Below are positions 25,034 through 34,626 of a stretch of DNA of 64,000 nt, one piece after another. This DNA is from Gemmatimonas sp. UBA7669 (GTDB taxonomy: Bacteria > Gemmatimonadota > Gemmatimonadetes > Gemmatimonadales > Gemmatimonadaceae): NCBI RefSeq assembly GCF_002483225.1, contig NZ_DLHL01000047.1, positions 58,878 through 122,877 on the forward strand. Direction: 5' to 3'. The notes beneath the pieces are model-generated. The model searched no databases. It saw only the letters and a list, made by a program, of their open reading frames with translations, and was not told the DNA's origin. The position numbers and the translations under genes were made by a program. Within the stretch, counting starts at the first letter, position 1. Every line of letters begins with the position of its first letter.

Positions 25034-26938
25034 ATGCCGCAGGGCAACACGCCGGGGACTTCGCAGACCACGGCCATTCCGTTTCGCGAGGCGCTCTGCA
25101 GTCTCCCCGCCGGCTTTGCGCTGTACGACCCGGACCTTCGCTACGTGTACGTCAACGAGACCATGGCCGCCTTCAATGGAGTGGCCATCGCGGACCATCC
25201 GGGCCGTGTCATTGAGGACATCCTGCCGGCCCCACTGGTCGCGGATGTCCGGGCCCATCTGGAACGCGTGCTCGAAACACGACGCGCAGCGACTGGCGTG
25301 GAGATTCAGGGCATCACTGCCCGCTCCAGGGAATGGAGCACCTGGGGCTGTGACTACTACCCGGTCTGGGCACCGGGGACGGACAGCGACGGACCACCCT
25401 CCCACGTCGCGGCTTTGGTCCGCGATGTCACCGTACAAGCCGCCCTCGGTGATCGGCTCGACCTGCTGCGCAGTGTCCTGCAGCAGAGCTCCGACGCCCT
25501 CTACGTCACGCGGCCCGATCAGGACTTCCGCTTTGTCTTCGTCAACGAGGCCACCGAGCGTCACTACGGACGAACGGCGGCTGAGTTGCTGACCATGAAT
25601 CCCTGCGACCTCAATCCGCAGTGGACACTCGCAGACCTGCGTGCCTCGTGGCAGCACATGACCACCATCGGCCCACTCGCGTTCGAGACGGTGCACAAGA
25701 AGGTCGACGGTCGCCTGGTGCCCGTCTTCATTCAGTCCCGTGCCGTCTGGCACGGCGGTGTGGGCTACGTGGCCGGTGAGATTCGCAGCCTCGAGAAGGA
25801 ACGCGCGGCGGAACAGGCGCAGCGTGCGCTCCAGGAGCAGCTCGAACATGCCCAGCGACTCGAGGCCGTCGGCCTCCTGGCCAGCGGCGTCGCACACGAC
25901 TTCAACAACCTGCTGGCCGTGATGCTCGCCAATGCCGACCTGCTCAGCGCTGACGAGCATGGCGGCGACGTCCACGACGCCGCCGAAGCCATTCGCGAGG
26001 CCGCACGACAGGCGGCAGAGCTCACGCGGCAACTGCTGACGTTCTCCCGCCGCGATGCCGGCACGCGAGGCGCCGTGGCGCTCAACGGCGTCATTCAGAA
26101 GGCCGTGCAGTTGCTGCGCGGTGGCATGTCCGAGCACATCACCGTGGAGACCGATCTGCAGGACGACCTGCCGCCGGCACGCGGCCGCAAGGCCGAATTG
26201 GCGCAGATCGTCATGAACCTCATGGTCAATGCCCGCGACGCCATGCCCCATGGAGGGCGCTTGCAGGTCAGCTCACGCGAGGGGACTCTCGCTGACGAAC
26301 GCGCCTGCATCGAACTGCGGGTGACCGACACCGGCATTGGCATGGACGAGAAGACGCGGCTTCGCATCTTCGAACCCTTCTTCACCACCAAGGAAACCGG
26401 TCGCGGCACCGGACTTGGGCTCTCGGTGGTGTACGGCATCGTCCAGCAGCTCGGCGGGACCATCGACGTGGACAGCACCAAAGGACAGGGTACCACCTTC
26501 ACGGTGCGACTACCGATCAGCGAAGAGGAACACATCGCGCATCCCTTGGCCACCGGCAGCGCGCCAACAGGGCATGGCGAACTGATCATGGTGGTGGACG
26601 ACGAACCCGCCCTCCGCCATGCCGTGGTCCGCATGCTCACACGGCTCGGCTATCGTTGCATTGCCGCCGAGGATGGCGAGGACGCCCTCGCGCGACTGGC
26701 GTTGGGTGGCGATCAGGTGGCCGTGGTGCTCACCGACCTGCGCATGCCGAGAATGCCGGGCGACGTCCTGAGCGAGCACGTGCATCGCATGCGCCCGGAT
26801 CTGCCAGTGCTGTTCATGTCCGGGCAGGCCGACGATGCCACGGTGCGCGACACTCGGCTGGCCAACCACACCGTGCTGGCCAAGCCGTTTTCAATCGATG
26901 AACTGGGAGAGGCGCTGCACCAGGCCCTCTTGACCTGA
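25034..26938 (+). CDS. Hybrid PAS-PAS histidine kinase with C-terminal receiver
   Basis: 634 aa, cytosolic (no TM helix). Order: PAS domain at about 15-130 (SLPAGFALYDPDLRYVYVNE), second PAS at about 145-260 (SSDALYVTRPDQDFRFVFVN), a coiled helix, HisKA with AVGLLASGVAHDFNNLLAVML (phospho-acceptor His in the HDFNN motif), HATPase with N-box NLMVNARDAM, G1 DTGIGMDE, F-box FEPFFTTKETGRGTGLGLS and G2. After a Pro/Gly linker comes a receiver domain: MVVDDEPALRHAVVRML, phospho-acceptor Asp in VVLTDLRMPRMPGD, Lys in LAKPFS. The HDFNN-type H-box and the C-terminal receiver are common in soluble kinases with phosphorelay. No response regulator with an output domain is adjacent. Confidence 0.95.
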   Translation: MPQGNTPGTSQTTAIPFREALCSLPAGFALYDPDLRYVYVNETMAAFNGVAIADHPGRVIEDILPAPLVADVRAHLERVLETRRAATGVEIQGITARSREWSTWGCDYYPVWAPGTDSDGPPSHVAALVRDVTVQAALGDRLDLLRSVLQQSSDALYVTRPDQDFRFVFVNEATERHYGRTAAELLTMNPCDLNPQWTLADLRASWQHMTTIGPLAFETVHKKVDGRLVPVFIQSRAVWHGGVGYVAGEIRSLEKERAAEQAQRALQEQLEHAQRLEAVGLLASGVAHDFNNLLAVMLANADLLSADEHGGDVHDAAEAIREAARQAAELTRQLLTFSRRDAGTRGAVALNGVIQKAVQLLRGGMSEHITVETDLQDDLPPARGRKAELAQIVMNLMVNARDAMPHGGRLQVSSREGTLADERACIELRVTDTGIGMDEKTRLRIFEPFFTTKETGRGTGLGLSVVYGIVQQLGGTIDVDSTKGQGTTFTVRLPISEEEHIAHPLATGSAPTGHGELIMVVDDEPALRHAVVRMLTRLGYRCIAAEDGEDALARLALGGDQVAVVLTDLRMPRMPGDVLSEHVHRMRPDLPVLFMSGQADDATVRDTRLANHTVLAKPFSIDELGEALHQALLT

Positions 26939-26946
26939 GGGCCTGG
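26920..26946. terminator. Perfect 10-bp hairpin between convergent genes
   Basis: CCAGGCCCTC (26920-26929) and GAGGGCCTGG (26937-26946) pair perfectly around TTGACCT. The hairpin overlaps the stop codon of the hybrid kinase gene and lies five bases from the convergent FNR gene's stop, so it can serve both directions. Confidence 0.6.
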
Positions 26947-26950
26947 TCGC

Positions 26951-28348
26951 TCAACCCGCCACGCGCTGCGCCGCAATCACCTCGAGCATATCGCGCAGGT
27001 CCGTGAACTTGACACGCGGACGCCCCAGCGCCGCGCCGCGCTCCTGCTCCACCTTGTCGAGCACCAGCCAGTCCGCCCACGACGTCACCGTCACACCACG
27101 CTCGGCCAGCAGCGTATCGATGCCCGACACGTCATCGGACAGCGTCGGCACATCACCGGCGGCCACATCGGCCAGCAGCTGATTCACCGTGTCGGTGGCG
27201 CAGAGTTTGTTGGTGCCAATGATGCCCTGCGGCCCACGCTTGATCCACCCCGCCACATACAGGCCCGGCAGCGTGCGCTCGCTGCCCGCCTGCTCCACCA
27301 CATGGCCGTTGATGTTGGGCACCACACCGTTGCGGTCATCAAATGGCACGCCTGGCAACCCGCGCCCCTTGTAGCCCACCGAGCGAAACACCATGCCCAC
27401 GGGCAGCGTCTCGGTTTGGTCGGTGGCCACGGCGCGCACGCCACCACGCCCATCGGCTTCGAGACGATTGCGCACGATGGTCAGACTCTCCACGCACTCG
27501 CTGCCACCAAGCGCCACGGGCGAGGCATTGAAGTGAAACACCACCCGACGCTTCGCGCCGCGCAGCGGACGCTCGGCCCAGCCACGCAGCACCTCGAGAT
27601 TCTTGGCCGGATTGCGGTCTTCCATGTTGGCCAACTGCTCGGCACTGGCCGCATCCAGTTCGAGGTCACGCGGATCGACCACCACATCCACACCCTCCAG
27701 TTCACCCAGCTCACGCAGCTCGGGCGTGGTGCAGGCGGCCTGCACTGGACCGCGACGCGCGACGAGATGAATGGTGTGCACCTGTGACGCCGCGAGGGCC
27801 TGCAGCGCATGATCGGCCAGATCGGTGCCCGCCAAAACGGAAGTCGGCTTGGCGAGAATGCGCGCCACATCCATGGCCACATTGCCGATGCCCACCACGG
27901 CCACCTCACCCTGCGTGAGATCGAACTGCGCTGCGGCGTAGTCGGGATTGCCGTTGTACCAGGCCACGAACTCCGTGGCCGCGTGACTGCCACGCAACGA
28001 TTCACCGGGAATGCCCAGCGTGCGATCGGTATCAGCGCCGTAGCTCAGCAGCACGACATGATAGCGCGCGCGCAGTTCCTCAATGCTCACGTCCTTCCCG
28101 ACGTGCACGTGACCGAGGTAGCGGAACCCCGGCTGCGACGCGATGCGATCGAAGATGCGCGTGACCGATTTGATTTTCGGATGGTCTGGCGCCACACCGC
28201 CGCGCACCAGACCGAAGGGCGTAGGCAGACGGTCAATGAGATCGATGGCGATACCGGGCGCGGCCTTCTGCAGCGCCTCGGCGGCGTAGAACCCGGCCGG
28301 GCCCGATCCGACGATCGCAACCCGCAAGCTGTTGAGGGGGATGGACAT
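26951..28348 (-). CDS. Ferredoxin/adrenodoxin-type NADP reductase (FprA-like)
   Basis: 465 aa from the ATG at 28348, which has CAGGA eight bases upstream; the open frame to 28534 adds non-family residues. It is a glutathione-reductase-fold flavoprotein: FAD-binding VAIVGSGPAGFYAAEAL, DRLPTPFGLVRGGVAPDHPKIK (the adrenodoxin-reductase signature, quoted as DRLPTPFGLVRGGVAPDH), NADP-binding VAVVGIGNVAMDVARIL, and the C-terminal FAD block LYVAGWIKRGPQGIIGTNK. Such enzymes pass electrons between NADPH and ferredoxin or a small redox partner for P450 or iron-sulfur assembly. Mycobacterial FprA and mitochondrial adrenodoxin reductase share this length and layout. The last 60 residues (DTLLAERGVTVTSWADWLVLDKVE) are also typical. 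No ferredoxin gene is adjacent. Confidence 0.93.
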   Translation of the reverse strand: MSIPLNSLRVAIVGSGPAGFYAAEALQKAAPGIAIDLIDRLPTPFGLVRGGVAPDHPKIKSVTRIFDRIASQPGFRYLGHVHVGKDVSIEELRARYHVVLLSYGADTDRTLGIPGESLRGSHAATEFVAWYNGNPDYAAAQFDLTQGEVAVVGIGNVAMDVARILAKPTSVLAGTDLADHALQALAASQVHTIHLVARRGPVQAACTTPELRELGELEGVDVVVDPRDLELDAASAEQLANMEDRNPAKNLEVLRGWAERPLRGAKRRVVFHFNASPVALGGSECVESLTIVRNRLEADGRGGVRAVATDQTETLPVGMVFRSVGYKGRGLPGVPFDDRNGVVPNINGHVVEQAGSERTLPGLYVAGWIKRGPQGIIGTNKLCATDTVNQLLADVAAGDVPTLSDDVSGIDTLLAERGVTVTSWADWLVLDKVEQERGAALGRPRVKFTDLRDMLEVIAAQRVAG

Positions 28349-28540
28349 AGTCCTGAAAGATAACCAGGCCGACAATGAACAACACTTCATGCAATTCTCG
28401 CGCAAGTCGTTACGGTGTGGCACTTTACGCTCTTGCCGAGTGCGATGGTCGGCTGAATACTCGCATGGTACGTCTCGGCCTCGCTGCCTTCCCTCAGGTC
28501 CCACCCGCGAGCGCCCGATCCCTCTCGGAGGCATCCATTC

Positions 28541-30250
28541 ATGCGTAGTGCCCGCGCGCTTCCCCTCGCTCTTGCCACCATTGGTCTCGCGGCCTGTTCA
28601 ACCGGCGGCGACCCCGTGTCCACCACCAGCCCCGAGTTGGGCGGTCCAACCGCATCGGCGTCGGCCAACGCGCAGCCCGAACTGCAGGGTCGATACATCG
28701 TGCAGTTCAATGAGGACGTGCGCGATCCCCAAGGACTGGCCATCGCCATGGTCAACGGCAATGGCGGGACGCTGCACTACACCTACACCCGCGCCATCCG
28801 GGGGTTTGCGGCCACGCTGCCGCCGCAGGCCATCACGGCGCTCGCGCGTAACCCGGTCATCAAGCTCATCGAGCCCGATGGCATCGTGACCGCTTCGGCC
28901 ACACAGAGCAACGCCACCTGGGGACTCGACCGCATCGATCAGCGCGATCTGCCGCTGAGCAGCAGCTACACCTACAACGCCACCGGCGCCGGGGTGCGCT
29001 CGTACATTCTCGACACAGGCATTCTTCCCGGGCATGTGGAGTTCACGGGGCGGCTCGCTACCGGCTTCACAGCCATCACTGATGGCCGCGGCACCAGTGA
29101 CTGCAACGGCCACGGCACGCACGTGGCGGGTACGGTGGGCGGTACGGTATACGGCGTGGCAAAAGGCACCACACTCGTTCCGGTGCGTGTGCTCAACTGT
29201 CAGGGCTCCGGCACCACCAGCGGAGTGATCGCCGGGGTGGACTGGGTGGCCAACAACCACGTCAAGCCGGCCGTGGCCAACATGTCGCTGGGTGGTGGCG
29301 CAAGCAGCACGCTCGACGCCGCGGTGGCCAACGCCGTCAATCTTGGCGTGACCTTCGTGGTGGCCGCCGGCAACAGCAACGCCAACGCCTGCAACTACTC
29401 GCCGGCCCGCACGGCATCGGCCATCACGGTGGGTGCCACCACCAGCAGCGATGCGCGCGCGTCCTACTCCAACTTCGGCAGCTGCCTCGACATCTTCGCG
29501 CCGGGCAGCAGCATCACCTCGGCCTGGTACACCAGCAACACCGCACTCAACACCATCAGCGGCACCTCCATGGCGAGCCCGCATGTGGCGGGCGCGGCGG
29601 CGCTGTATCTCGAAGGTGCACCAGGCGCCACGCCGGCCACGGTTGCCAACGCGCTCATCAGCAACAGCACGGCCAACAAGGTCACCAGCGCCGGCAGCGG
29701 TTCCCCCAATCGCTTGCTGTACACGCTCGCATTCGGCTCTGGCGGTGGTGGTGGTCCCACCAATCAGGCGCCAACGGCTTCGTTCAGCTTCAACTGCACG
29801 AACCTGAGCTGCAACTTCAATGGCAGCACCTCCAGCGACCCTGACGGCAGCATCAGCAGCTACAGCTGGAACTTTGGCGACGGCACCACGGCAACGGGCG
29901 CCACGCCCAGCAAGTCGTTCGCGTCGGCGGGCAGCTACAACGTCACGCTCACCGTGACTGACAACGCGGGCGCCACGGGAAGCCAGACGCAGAGCGTGAG
30001 CGTTACTGCGCCGTCCACCGGCATCAACCTCAGCGTGAACCTGTCCAAGCAGCAGGGTGTCAATCGGGCCACACTGTCATGGAGCGGTGCGACCAGCAGT
30101 GTGGATGTGTACATCAACGGTGGCAAAGCGACCACGGTCACCGGTAGCAGTTACGTCGATGTGATCGGCCGTGGCGGTGGCACGCGCACCTATCAGGTGT
30201 GCAACGCCGGTACCACCACCTGCTCGAACAGCGAGACCGTCAGTTTCTGA
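28541..30250 (+). CDS. Secreted subtilisin-like serine protease (S8) with PKD domain
   Basis: 569 aa. GGAGG stands nine bases before the ATG. A lipoprotein-like signal (LALATIGLAAC) precedes an I9-type propeptide (RYIVQFNEDVRD to PVIKLIEPDGIV). The peptidase domain has the full triad: Asp158 in SYILDTGILPGH, His191 in CNGHGTHVAGT and Ser343 in ISGTSMASPHVAG, with the oxyanion Asn in VVAAGNSNANAC. It matches the proteinase K-like group (Cys in DCNGHG and CNYSPA). A Gly-rich spacer leads to a PKD domain (GSTSSDPDGSISSYSWNFGDG) and a final fibronectin-III-like beta domain with a Cys pair. The protein is exported and self-processed; the accessory domains suggest binding to polymeric substrates. 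Confidence 0.95.
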   Translation: MRSARALPLALATIGLAACSTGGDPVSTTSPELGGPTASASANAQPELQGRYIVQFNEDVRDPQGLAIAMVNGNGGTLHYTYTRAIRGFAATLPPQAITALARNPVIKLIEPDGIVTASATQSNATWGLDRIDQRDLPLSSSYTYNATGAGVRSYILDTGILPGHVEFTGRLATGFTAITDGRGTSDCNGHGTHVAGTVGGTVYGVAKGTTLVPVRVLNCQGSGTTSGVIAGVDWVANNHVKPAVANMSLGGGASSTLDAAVANAVNLGVTFVVAAGNSNANACNYSPARTASAITVGATTSSDARASYSNFGSCLDIFAPGSSITSAWYTSNTALNTISGTSMASPHVAGAAALYLEGAPGATPATVANALISNSTANKVTSAGSGSPNRLLYTLAFGSGGGGGPTNQAPTASFSFNCTNLSCNFNGSTSSDPDGSISSYSWNFGDGTTATGATPSKSFASAGSYNVTLTVTDNAGATGSQTQSVSVTAPSTGINLSVNLSKQQGVNRATLSWSGATSSVDVYINGGKATTVTGSSYVDVIGRGGGTRTYQVCNAGTTTCSNSETVSF

Positions 30251-30285
30251 CAACCACGGATCGCGCGTCCGCAGTGCAATGCAGA

Positions 30286-30312
30286 AGGGGCTCGGCAAAC
30301 CGCCGGGCCCCT
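30286..30312. terminator. 11-bp stem terminator between convergent genes
   Basis: AGGGGCTCGGC (30286-30296) pairs with GCCGGGCCCCT (30302-30312) with one G-U wobble and loop AAACC. It is 36 bp after the protease stop and 51 bp from the convergent kinase stop. Confidence 0.55.
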
Positions 30313-30362
30313 GACGGCGACCTATCTCCGCATCAATGACGTTATTTGATCCGGCCCACTGT

Positions 30363-33047
30363 CTAGGGCGCTGCGCTGGCCACCGCCAACGCGTTCAGGA
30401 ATCGCGGATCACTGCGCAACGACGCCAGCAGCGGATCCATACGCACGTACGCCGGCGTGAAGCGTGACGGACCGCGCTGCAGGTCGCTCAGCCAAGCCAG
30501 AGCCTGATCCCGGTGCCCGCTGACGGCGGCCACCTGGATGGCGCTGTAGAGTGTCTCGAGACGCATTGGTGCACGGGCAGTCCCGCCAGCCTGGGGCGCT
30601 TCGTTGACCAACTTCACGGCGCGCTGCGCCCGAGCCAACGCTTCGGCGTTGCGGCCCAGGAGCGCCAATGCCACGCCCTCACTGAGCAGCGCATACCACT
30701 GCCGCACGTTCGGGTTACCCTCACGCGCAAACGCTCGCAGCGCCTGCGTGGCCAATTGCCTGGCCTTGGCACTGTCGCCACGGACCGCGGCGATGACGGC
30801 GCGTGTGTTGTACCAACCGCCCTCACCCTCCTGATAGTCCTCCGGAGTGAGCGTCTGCATGACATCATCGAAGGACGCGTCAAGCAGCCAGTCAGATCCA
30901 GCGAACTCGGGCAGGAACTGCTTTGGTGTGATGTCACGCAGCACCTCGCGTACGGCCGCGCGCGCCGCCACGGAATCACCAGCCGCCATTTCCGCCTCCA
31001 CGGCATACAGGGCCGTCATCACATTCGACGGGGAAAGAGCCCGCCCCCGCCGTGCCGCCTCGCGAGCGTCGGCCACACGTCCAAGATTGAGAAACGCCTG
31101 CACCTTGGCCGTCCAGCTCTGCGCACTGCGAGGATCCAGCGCCTGTCGCCGTTCGAAGTACTGCAGCGCCTCGGCATGTCGGCCAAACGACTGTGACTCC
31201 AGCAGTCCCATGTTGCCGAGCGCCGACACATCGTTGGGATCGAGACGCAACGTGGCCTCGAAGGCGGCACGCGCCCCTTCCGCATCGCCTTTCACCAGAC
31301 GCAGATAGCTCGCCATGGCCTTGTATCCCAATGCACCGTTCGGATCGAGCCGCTTCGTTCGTTCGGCAGCCATGCGCGCGGAATCGGCGATTGCGGGCGA
31401 ACCGCCACCATTCGCGTAGACCAGCGCCAGCGAGCGGGAAATTGCCGCCCAGGCCTCCACCAGCTGACTGTCGCGCGCCACCGCCTCCCGGAAATGCACC
31501 AGCGCCGCACGCTGCGCGCGGTACGTGCTGTTGGAGTTCCAGTCCACCGCCGCCTGACCACGCAGATAGGCATCGTACGCCCGCGGATCGCGCGTCGCCA
31601 CGCGCACCACCTTCGCGCGATCCTCACTGCCCAGAGCCACCTGCATGGCCTCCACCACCTCGGTGGCAATCTGCCCTTGCACGGTCAGCACATCGCGAAG
31701 CTCGGCATCGAACGGCGCCTGCCACCGACCCTGCGGTGTGCCGTCGGGAATGACCTCCACCAGTTCGGGACGGACAATCACGCGCCTCGCCTCCCCGGTG
31801 CCCACAACCCGCACGCTCCCCGTGAGGAGATACCGAACCCCCAGCTCTTCCGCGATCTGCTGCGGTGGTTTGCGACTGTCGCGGTAGAGGTTGGAGCTGT
31901 TGCTCGCGATCACCGTCGCCCCCGGCACCGCCATCAGCTTGCCGCGGATTTCATCGGTGATGCCATCCGTGAGATAGGCGTCGGTGCTGTCCCCCTGATG
32001 CACGAAGGGCAGCACGGCCAGCGACCGCGAATTCTCGGCTGACACGTTGGCCGTTGGACGCATGAGTGCCCAGCCAGCCGCCGCCAGAAGCAGGGCCGCG
32101 CCCACACCGGCCGGAAGCAACCAACGCTTGATCGAAGCGCCCTCGGATGTCGCAGCGGTGAATGTCGCCGAGGCCGCCGTGCGCTGACCGCTGCCCGGTG
32201 TGTGGGCCGAGGGTGTGCTGAGCGCGGGTGCCACAGCGCGCGCGAACTCGTTCATCGTCGCAAAGCGTTCCGCCGGCTTGAGCGACAGGGCCCGATACAG
32301 CACCGCCTCGATGGATTCCGGCACGTCGGCACGAGCGCGGCGCACGCTGGGCACGGGTGTGGTGAACCGCGCCGCGATGAGTGCCGCCGCCGTTGCACCG
32401 TCAAATGGTGGCTCGCCAGTCAGCAGTTCATAGGCCACGCAGGCCAGCGCATACTGATCGGCACGCCCATCGACCGCCTCGCCGGTGGCCTGCTCCGGCG
32501 CCATGTAGCGAGGCGTGCCCACGGCAATGCCGGTGGCCGTGAGGTTGTTCTGCATCCCTGAATCCTGCAGGTCGCGCGCAATGCCGAAATCCGCCACCAG
32601 CGTGGCGCCATCGTCGGTGACGAGGATGTTTTCCGGCTTGATGTCGCGGTGCAGCACCCCTTCGCGATGCGCGTAGGCCAGCGCCTGCGCCGCCTCACGC
32701 ACGATGGCCAGCGCATCGTTCACCGGTAGCGGGCCGCGCGTCCGCAGCAGGTCCCGCAGGCTCATCCCGGTGACAATGGGCATGGTGAACCACAACCGCC
32801 CCGCCGTCTCACCCGAATCGAAGACACTCAGGATGTGCGGATGTTGCAGCCGCGCCGCCACGCGGATTTCCCGCTCGAATCGCTCGTTCCCCACGGATGC
32901 GGCAAGGTCCTCGTGCAGGACCTTGAGCGCCACCGGTCGGCCGTGCTTGACGTCGAGCGCCCGATACACGGTGGCCATGCCCCCCTGACCAAGTACGCCC
33001 TCGAGTACATAGCGATCCCGCAGGCCGTCAGCGAGAGAGTCGTGCAC
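30363..33047 (-). CDS. Ser/Thr protein kinase with TM helix, TolB-like domain and TPR tail
   Basis: About 894 aa from the GTG at 33047 (HDSLADGLRDRYVLEGVLG), a start typical of this kinase type; the frame is open to 33338, so the start is uncertain. The Hanks-type kinase domain has GVLGQGGMATVYRA, Lys in PVALKVLHED, catalytic LHRDIKPENILV, DFG in VADFGIARDLQ and APEQATGE. A Ser/Thr/Ala-rich linker and one TM helix (LLPAGVGAALLLAAAGWAL) follow. Outside the membrane is a TolB N-terminal/adenylate-cyclase-associated type domain (SLAVLPFVHQGDSTDAYLTD to GVRYLLTGSVRV), then about 400 residues of TPR repeats (FEATLRLDPNDVSALGNMGL, EYFERRQALDP-like units). This layout is very common in Gemmatimonadota and Acidobacteriota. 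The target is unknown. Confidence 0.9.
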   Translation of the reverse strand: MHDSLADGLRDRYVLEGVLGQGGMATVYRALDVKHGRPVALKVLHEDLAASVGNERFEREIRVAARLQHPHILSVFDSGETAGRLWFTMPIVTGMSLRDLLRTRGPLPVNDALAIVREAAQALAYAHREGVLHRDIKPENILVTDDGATLVADFGIARDLQDSGMQNNLTATGIAVGTPRYMAPEQATGEAVDGRADQYALACVAYELLTGEPPFDGATAAALIAARFTTPVPSVRRARADVPESIEAVLYRALSLKPAERFATMNEFARAVAPALSTPSAHTPGSGQRTAASATFTAATSEGASIKRWLLPAGVGAALLLAAAGWALMRPTANVSAENSRSLAVLPFVHQGDSTDAYLTDGITDEIRGKLMAVPGATVIASNSSNLYRDSRKPPQQIAEELGVRYLLTGSVRVVGTGEARRVIVRPELVEVIPDGTPQGRWQAPFDAELRDVLTVQGQIATEVVEAMQVALGSEDRAKVVRVATRDPRAYDAYLRGQAAVDWNSNSTYRAQRAALVHFREAVARDSQLVEAWAAISRSLALVYANGGGSPAIADSARMAAERTKRLDPNGALGYKAMASYLRLVKGDAEGARAAFEATLRLDPNDVSALGNMGLLESQSFGRHAEALQYFERRQALDPRSAQSWTAKVQAFLNLGRVADAREAARRGRALSPSNVMTALYAVEAEMAAGDSVAARAAVREVLRDITPKQFLPEFAGSDWLLDASFDDVMQTLTPEDYQEGEGGWYNTRAVIAAVRGDSAKARQLATQALRAFAREGNPNVRQWYALLSEGVALALLGRNAEALARAQRAVKLVNEAPQAGGTARAPMRLETLYSAIQVAAVSGHRDQALAWLSDLQRGPSRFTPAYVRMDPLLASLRSDPRFLNALAVASAAP

Positions 33048-33280
33048 AGGGGACAAGGCAGCGGTCTCGGGTGGGGATGGAGCGCGGTGCAGTGCAGCAT
33101 ACGGTCGCGCGAATCTGCAAAGCGCGACTACATAGCGCCATCGACCAAAGGCGCGCAATAGGGCGTCCACCCAAGACCGGGTGCCACGACATGTCGCAAC
33201 ACCCGGGCAATGGCCATGCAACATCAGCGCATACAGAAAATCCGTGAAGCCGCCGTCACCTGCCGACGGCACCAGAGCAG

Positions 33281-34255
33281 TCAGGCCGTCTGCAGGTCGG
33301 CCATAGCCGCCTCCAGCTTGTCGAACGAGCCCGTCCACCCCTTTGTCATGCCACCGCGCTCCGCAATGAAGGCCGCCAACTCCTCGGCGCTGGCCTCACC
33401 CTCCACCTCGGTGCAGACGGTTACGCGGGACTGCAGGTCACCCTCCGGTGTGAAGGTCACCGTGTTGCGGAGATAGGCTGGCCACACCGGCGCGCCGGGA
33501 TGGCGCGCGATCTCCCCCGCGGCGTCGGTGAAACACTGCGTGTACACCAGACGGTCGGGGCGCTGCATCTCGTGGTACGTGAAGCGGCCGTGCATCTGAT
33601 GACTGCCGTTCTGCATCACAAAGGCGGCATGACCACCGGGCCGCATGTCGGCCTGAGTAAAGGCCATGGTAAAGCCCACCGGGGGCAACCACTGCGCCAC
33701 ATGCTCCGGCGTGGTCCACAAGTCGTAGAGTCGCTCCACCGGCACGTCGAAGCTGCGCGCAATGACAAACACCTCACGCTGCGTATACTGCTGCTCCACG
33801 TACTCGGCCAAACGATCCCAGGTGGAGTTGCCGCCGGCCATCTTGATGAACACCCGCGTTTCGCGCGCCGCCTCGGGTGATTCGAGCAGCATGACGATGT
33901 CGAGCTCCGTGCGGCCACCCAGGTCGCGAAAGGTGGCCGTCACACGGAAGAGGGGCTTGGCATCGGCCGCGCGCGCGCCGTGATCATACACCAGACGCGA
34001 CTCGGGTACGACTTCGTGATAGCGCGTGAAGTTGGGCCAGTCCGTACCGTCGGGCCCGTGCATGGTGTAGTCCCAGAATCCGCCAACCCGCAGCTCGCGC
34101 GCATGCGTGGTGATGGTGAAGCCCCGCGGCCCCCACCACTTGGCCAGGTGCTCAGGTTTGGTCCAGGCCTGCCAGACCAGCGAGATGGGTGCGTTGTAGA
34201 TGCGCGTGAGACGGATTTCGCGGGCGCGGTCAGCGGTCGGACTTGGCGTGATCAT
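33281..34255 (-). CDS. Protein with two tandem AHSA1/SRPBCC domains
   Basis: 324 aa from the ATG at 34255, which overlaps the end of the ArsR gene by 26 bp. Two START/Bet v1-type AHSA1 domains lie in tandem: the first contains TRIYNAPISLVWQAWTKPEHLAKWWGPRGF (cut here to ISLVWQAWTKPEHLAKWW) and GGFWDYTMHGPDGTDWPN, the second ARSFDVPVERLYDLWTTPEHVAQWLPP and HGRFTYHEMQRPDRLVY. Each domain forms a ligand cavity; members are often encoded with an ArsR-like repressor, exactly as here. Roles include stress response and hydrophobic ligand binding, but this family has no single activity. A two-domain version is less common than single AHSA1 proteins and probably arose by internal duplication. Confidence 0.9.
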   Translation of the reverse strand: MITPSPTADRAREIRLTRIYNAPISLVWQAWTKPEHLAKWWGPRGFTITTHARELRVGGFWDYTMHGPDGTDWPNFTRYHEVVPESRLVYDHGARAADAKPLFRVTATFRDLGGRTELDIVMLLESPEAARETRVFIKMAGGNSTWDRLAEYVEQQYTQREVFVIARSFDVPVERLYDLWTTPEHVAQWLPPVGFTMAFTQADMRPGGHAAFVMQNGSHQMHGRFTYHEMQRPDRLVYTQCFTDAAGEIARHPGAPVWPAYLRNTVTFTPEGDLQSRVTVCTEVEGEASAEELAAFIAERGGMTKGWTGSFDKLEAAMADLQTA

Positions 34256-34622
34256 TGGACGGGTGATGGGGCGTGGGCGTGTCGGATGACGCGGGGGCGG
34301 TGGTGATCGATTCGAGGTAGGCACCCAGGCGATCGAGGCTGGCTTCCATGTACGCGCGGTACTCGTCGAGGAAGGCGGCCACCTCGCGCAGGGGCTCGGC
34401 GTTGAGCGTGCAGGGGCGCCACTGCGCATCCCGCCCCTTGCTCACCAGCCCGGCGCGCTCGAGCACCTTGAGGTGCTTGGTCACGCCCGGCAGGCTCATC
34501 TGACCGAGAAAAGGCTCCGCGAGCTGCGTGACGTTGGCCTCGCCCTGGCGCAGGCGGGCCAGCAGGGCCCGACGCGTGGGGTCGGCGAGAGCGGAGAGGG
34601 TTTGGCTGAGGCTATCCTGCAT
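34230..34622 (-). CDS. ArsR-family transcriptional repressor
   Basis: 130 aa winged-helix protein: LSQTLSALADPTRRALLARL is the classic ArsR opening, VTQLAEPFLGQMSLPGVTKHLKVLERAGLV the recognition part (core LPGVTKHLKVLERAGLV), and RDAQWRPCTLNAEPLREVAAFLDEY the wing and dimerisation helix. It lacks the CxC-type metal site of ArsR/SmtB proper. This subgroup (with the 'R-x-x-x-W-R' wing) is regularly paired with AHSA1/SRPBCC genes, as here. The C-terminal tail after residue 105 is Pro/Ser/His-rich and poorly ordered. It should repress its own operon through the AT-rich palindrome just upstream of its start. Confidence 0.92.
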   Translation of the reverse strand: MQDSLSQTLSALADPTRRALLARLRQGEANVTQLAEPFLGQMSLPGVTKHLKVLERAGLVSKGRDAQWRPCTLNAEPLREVAAFLDEYRAYMEASLDRLGAYLESITTAPASSDTPTPHHPSNDHAKSDR

Positions 34623-34626
34623 GCTT

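Noticed and set aside
25007..26251. Minus-strand reading frame of 414 codons opposite the hybrid kinase
   Set aside because: Mirror of a fully supported PAS-HisKA protein; Gly/His/Val-rich pattern typical of antisense frames.
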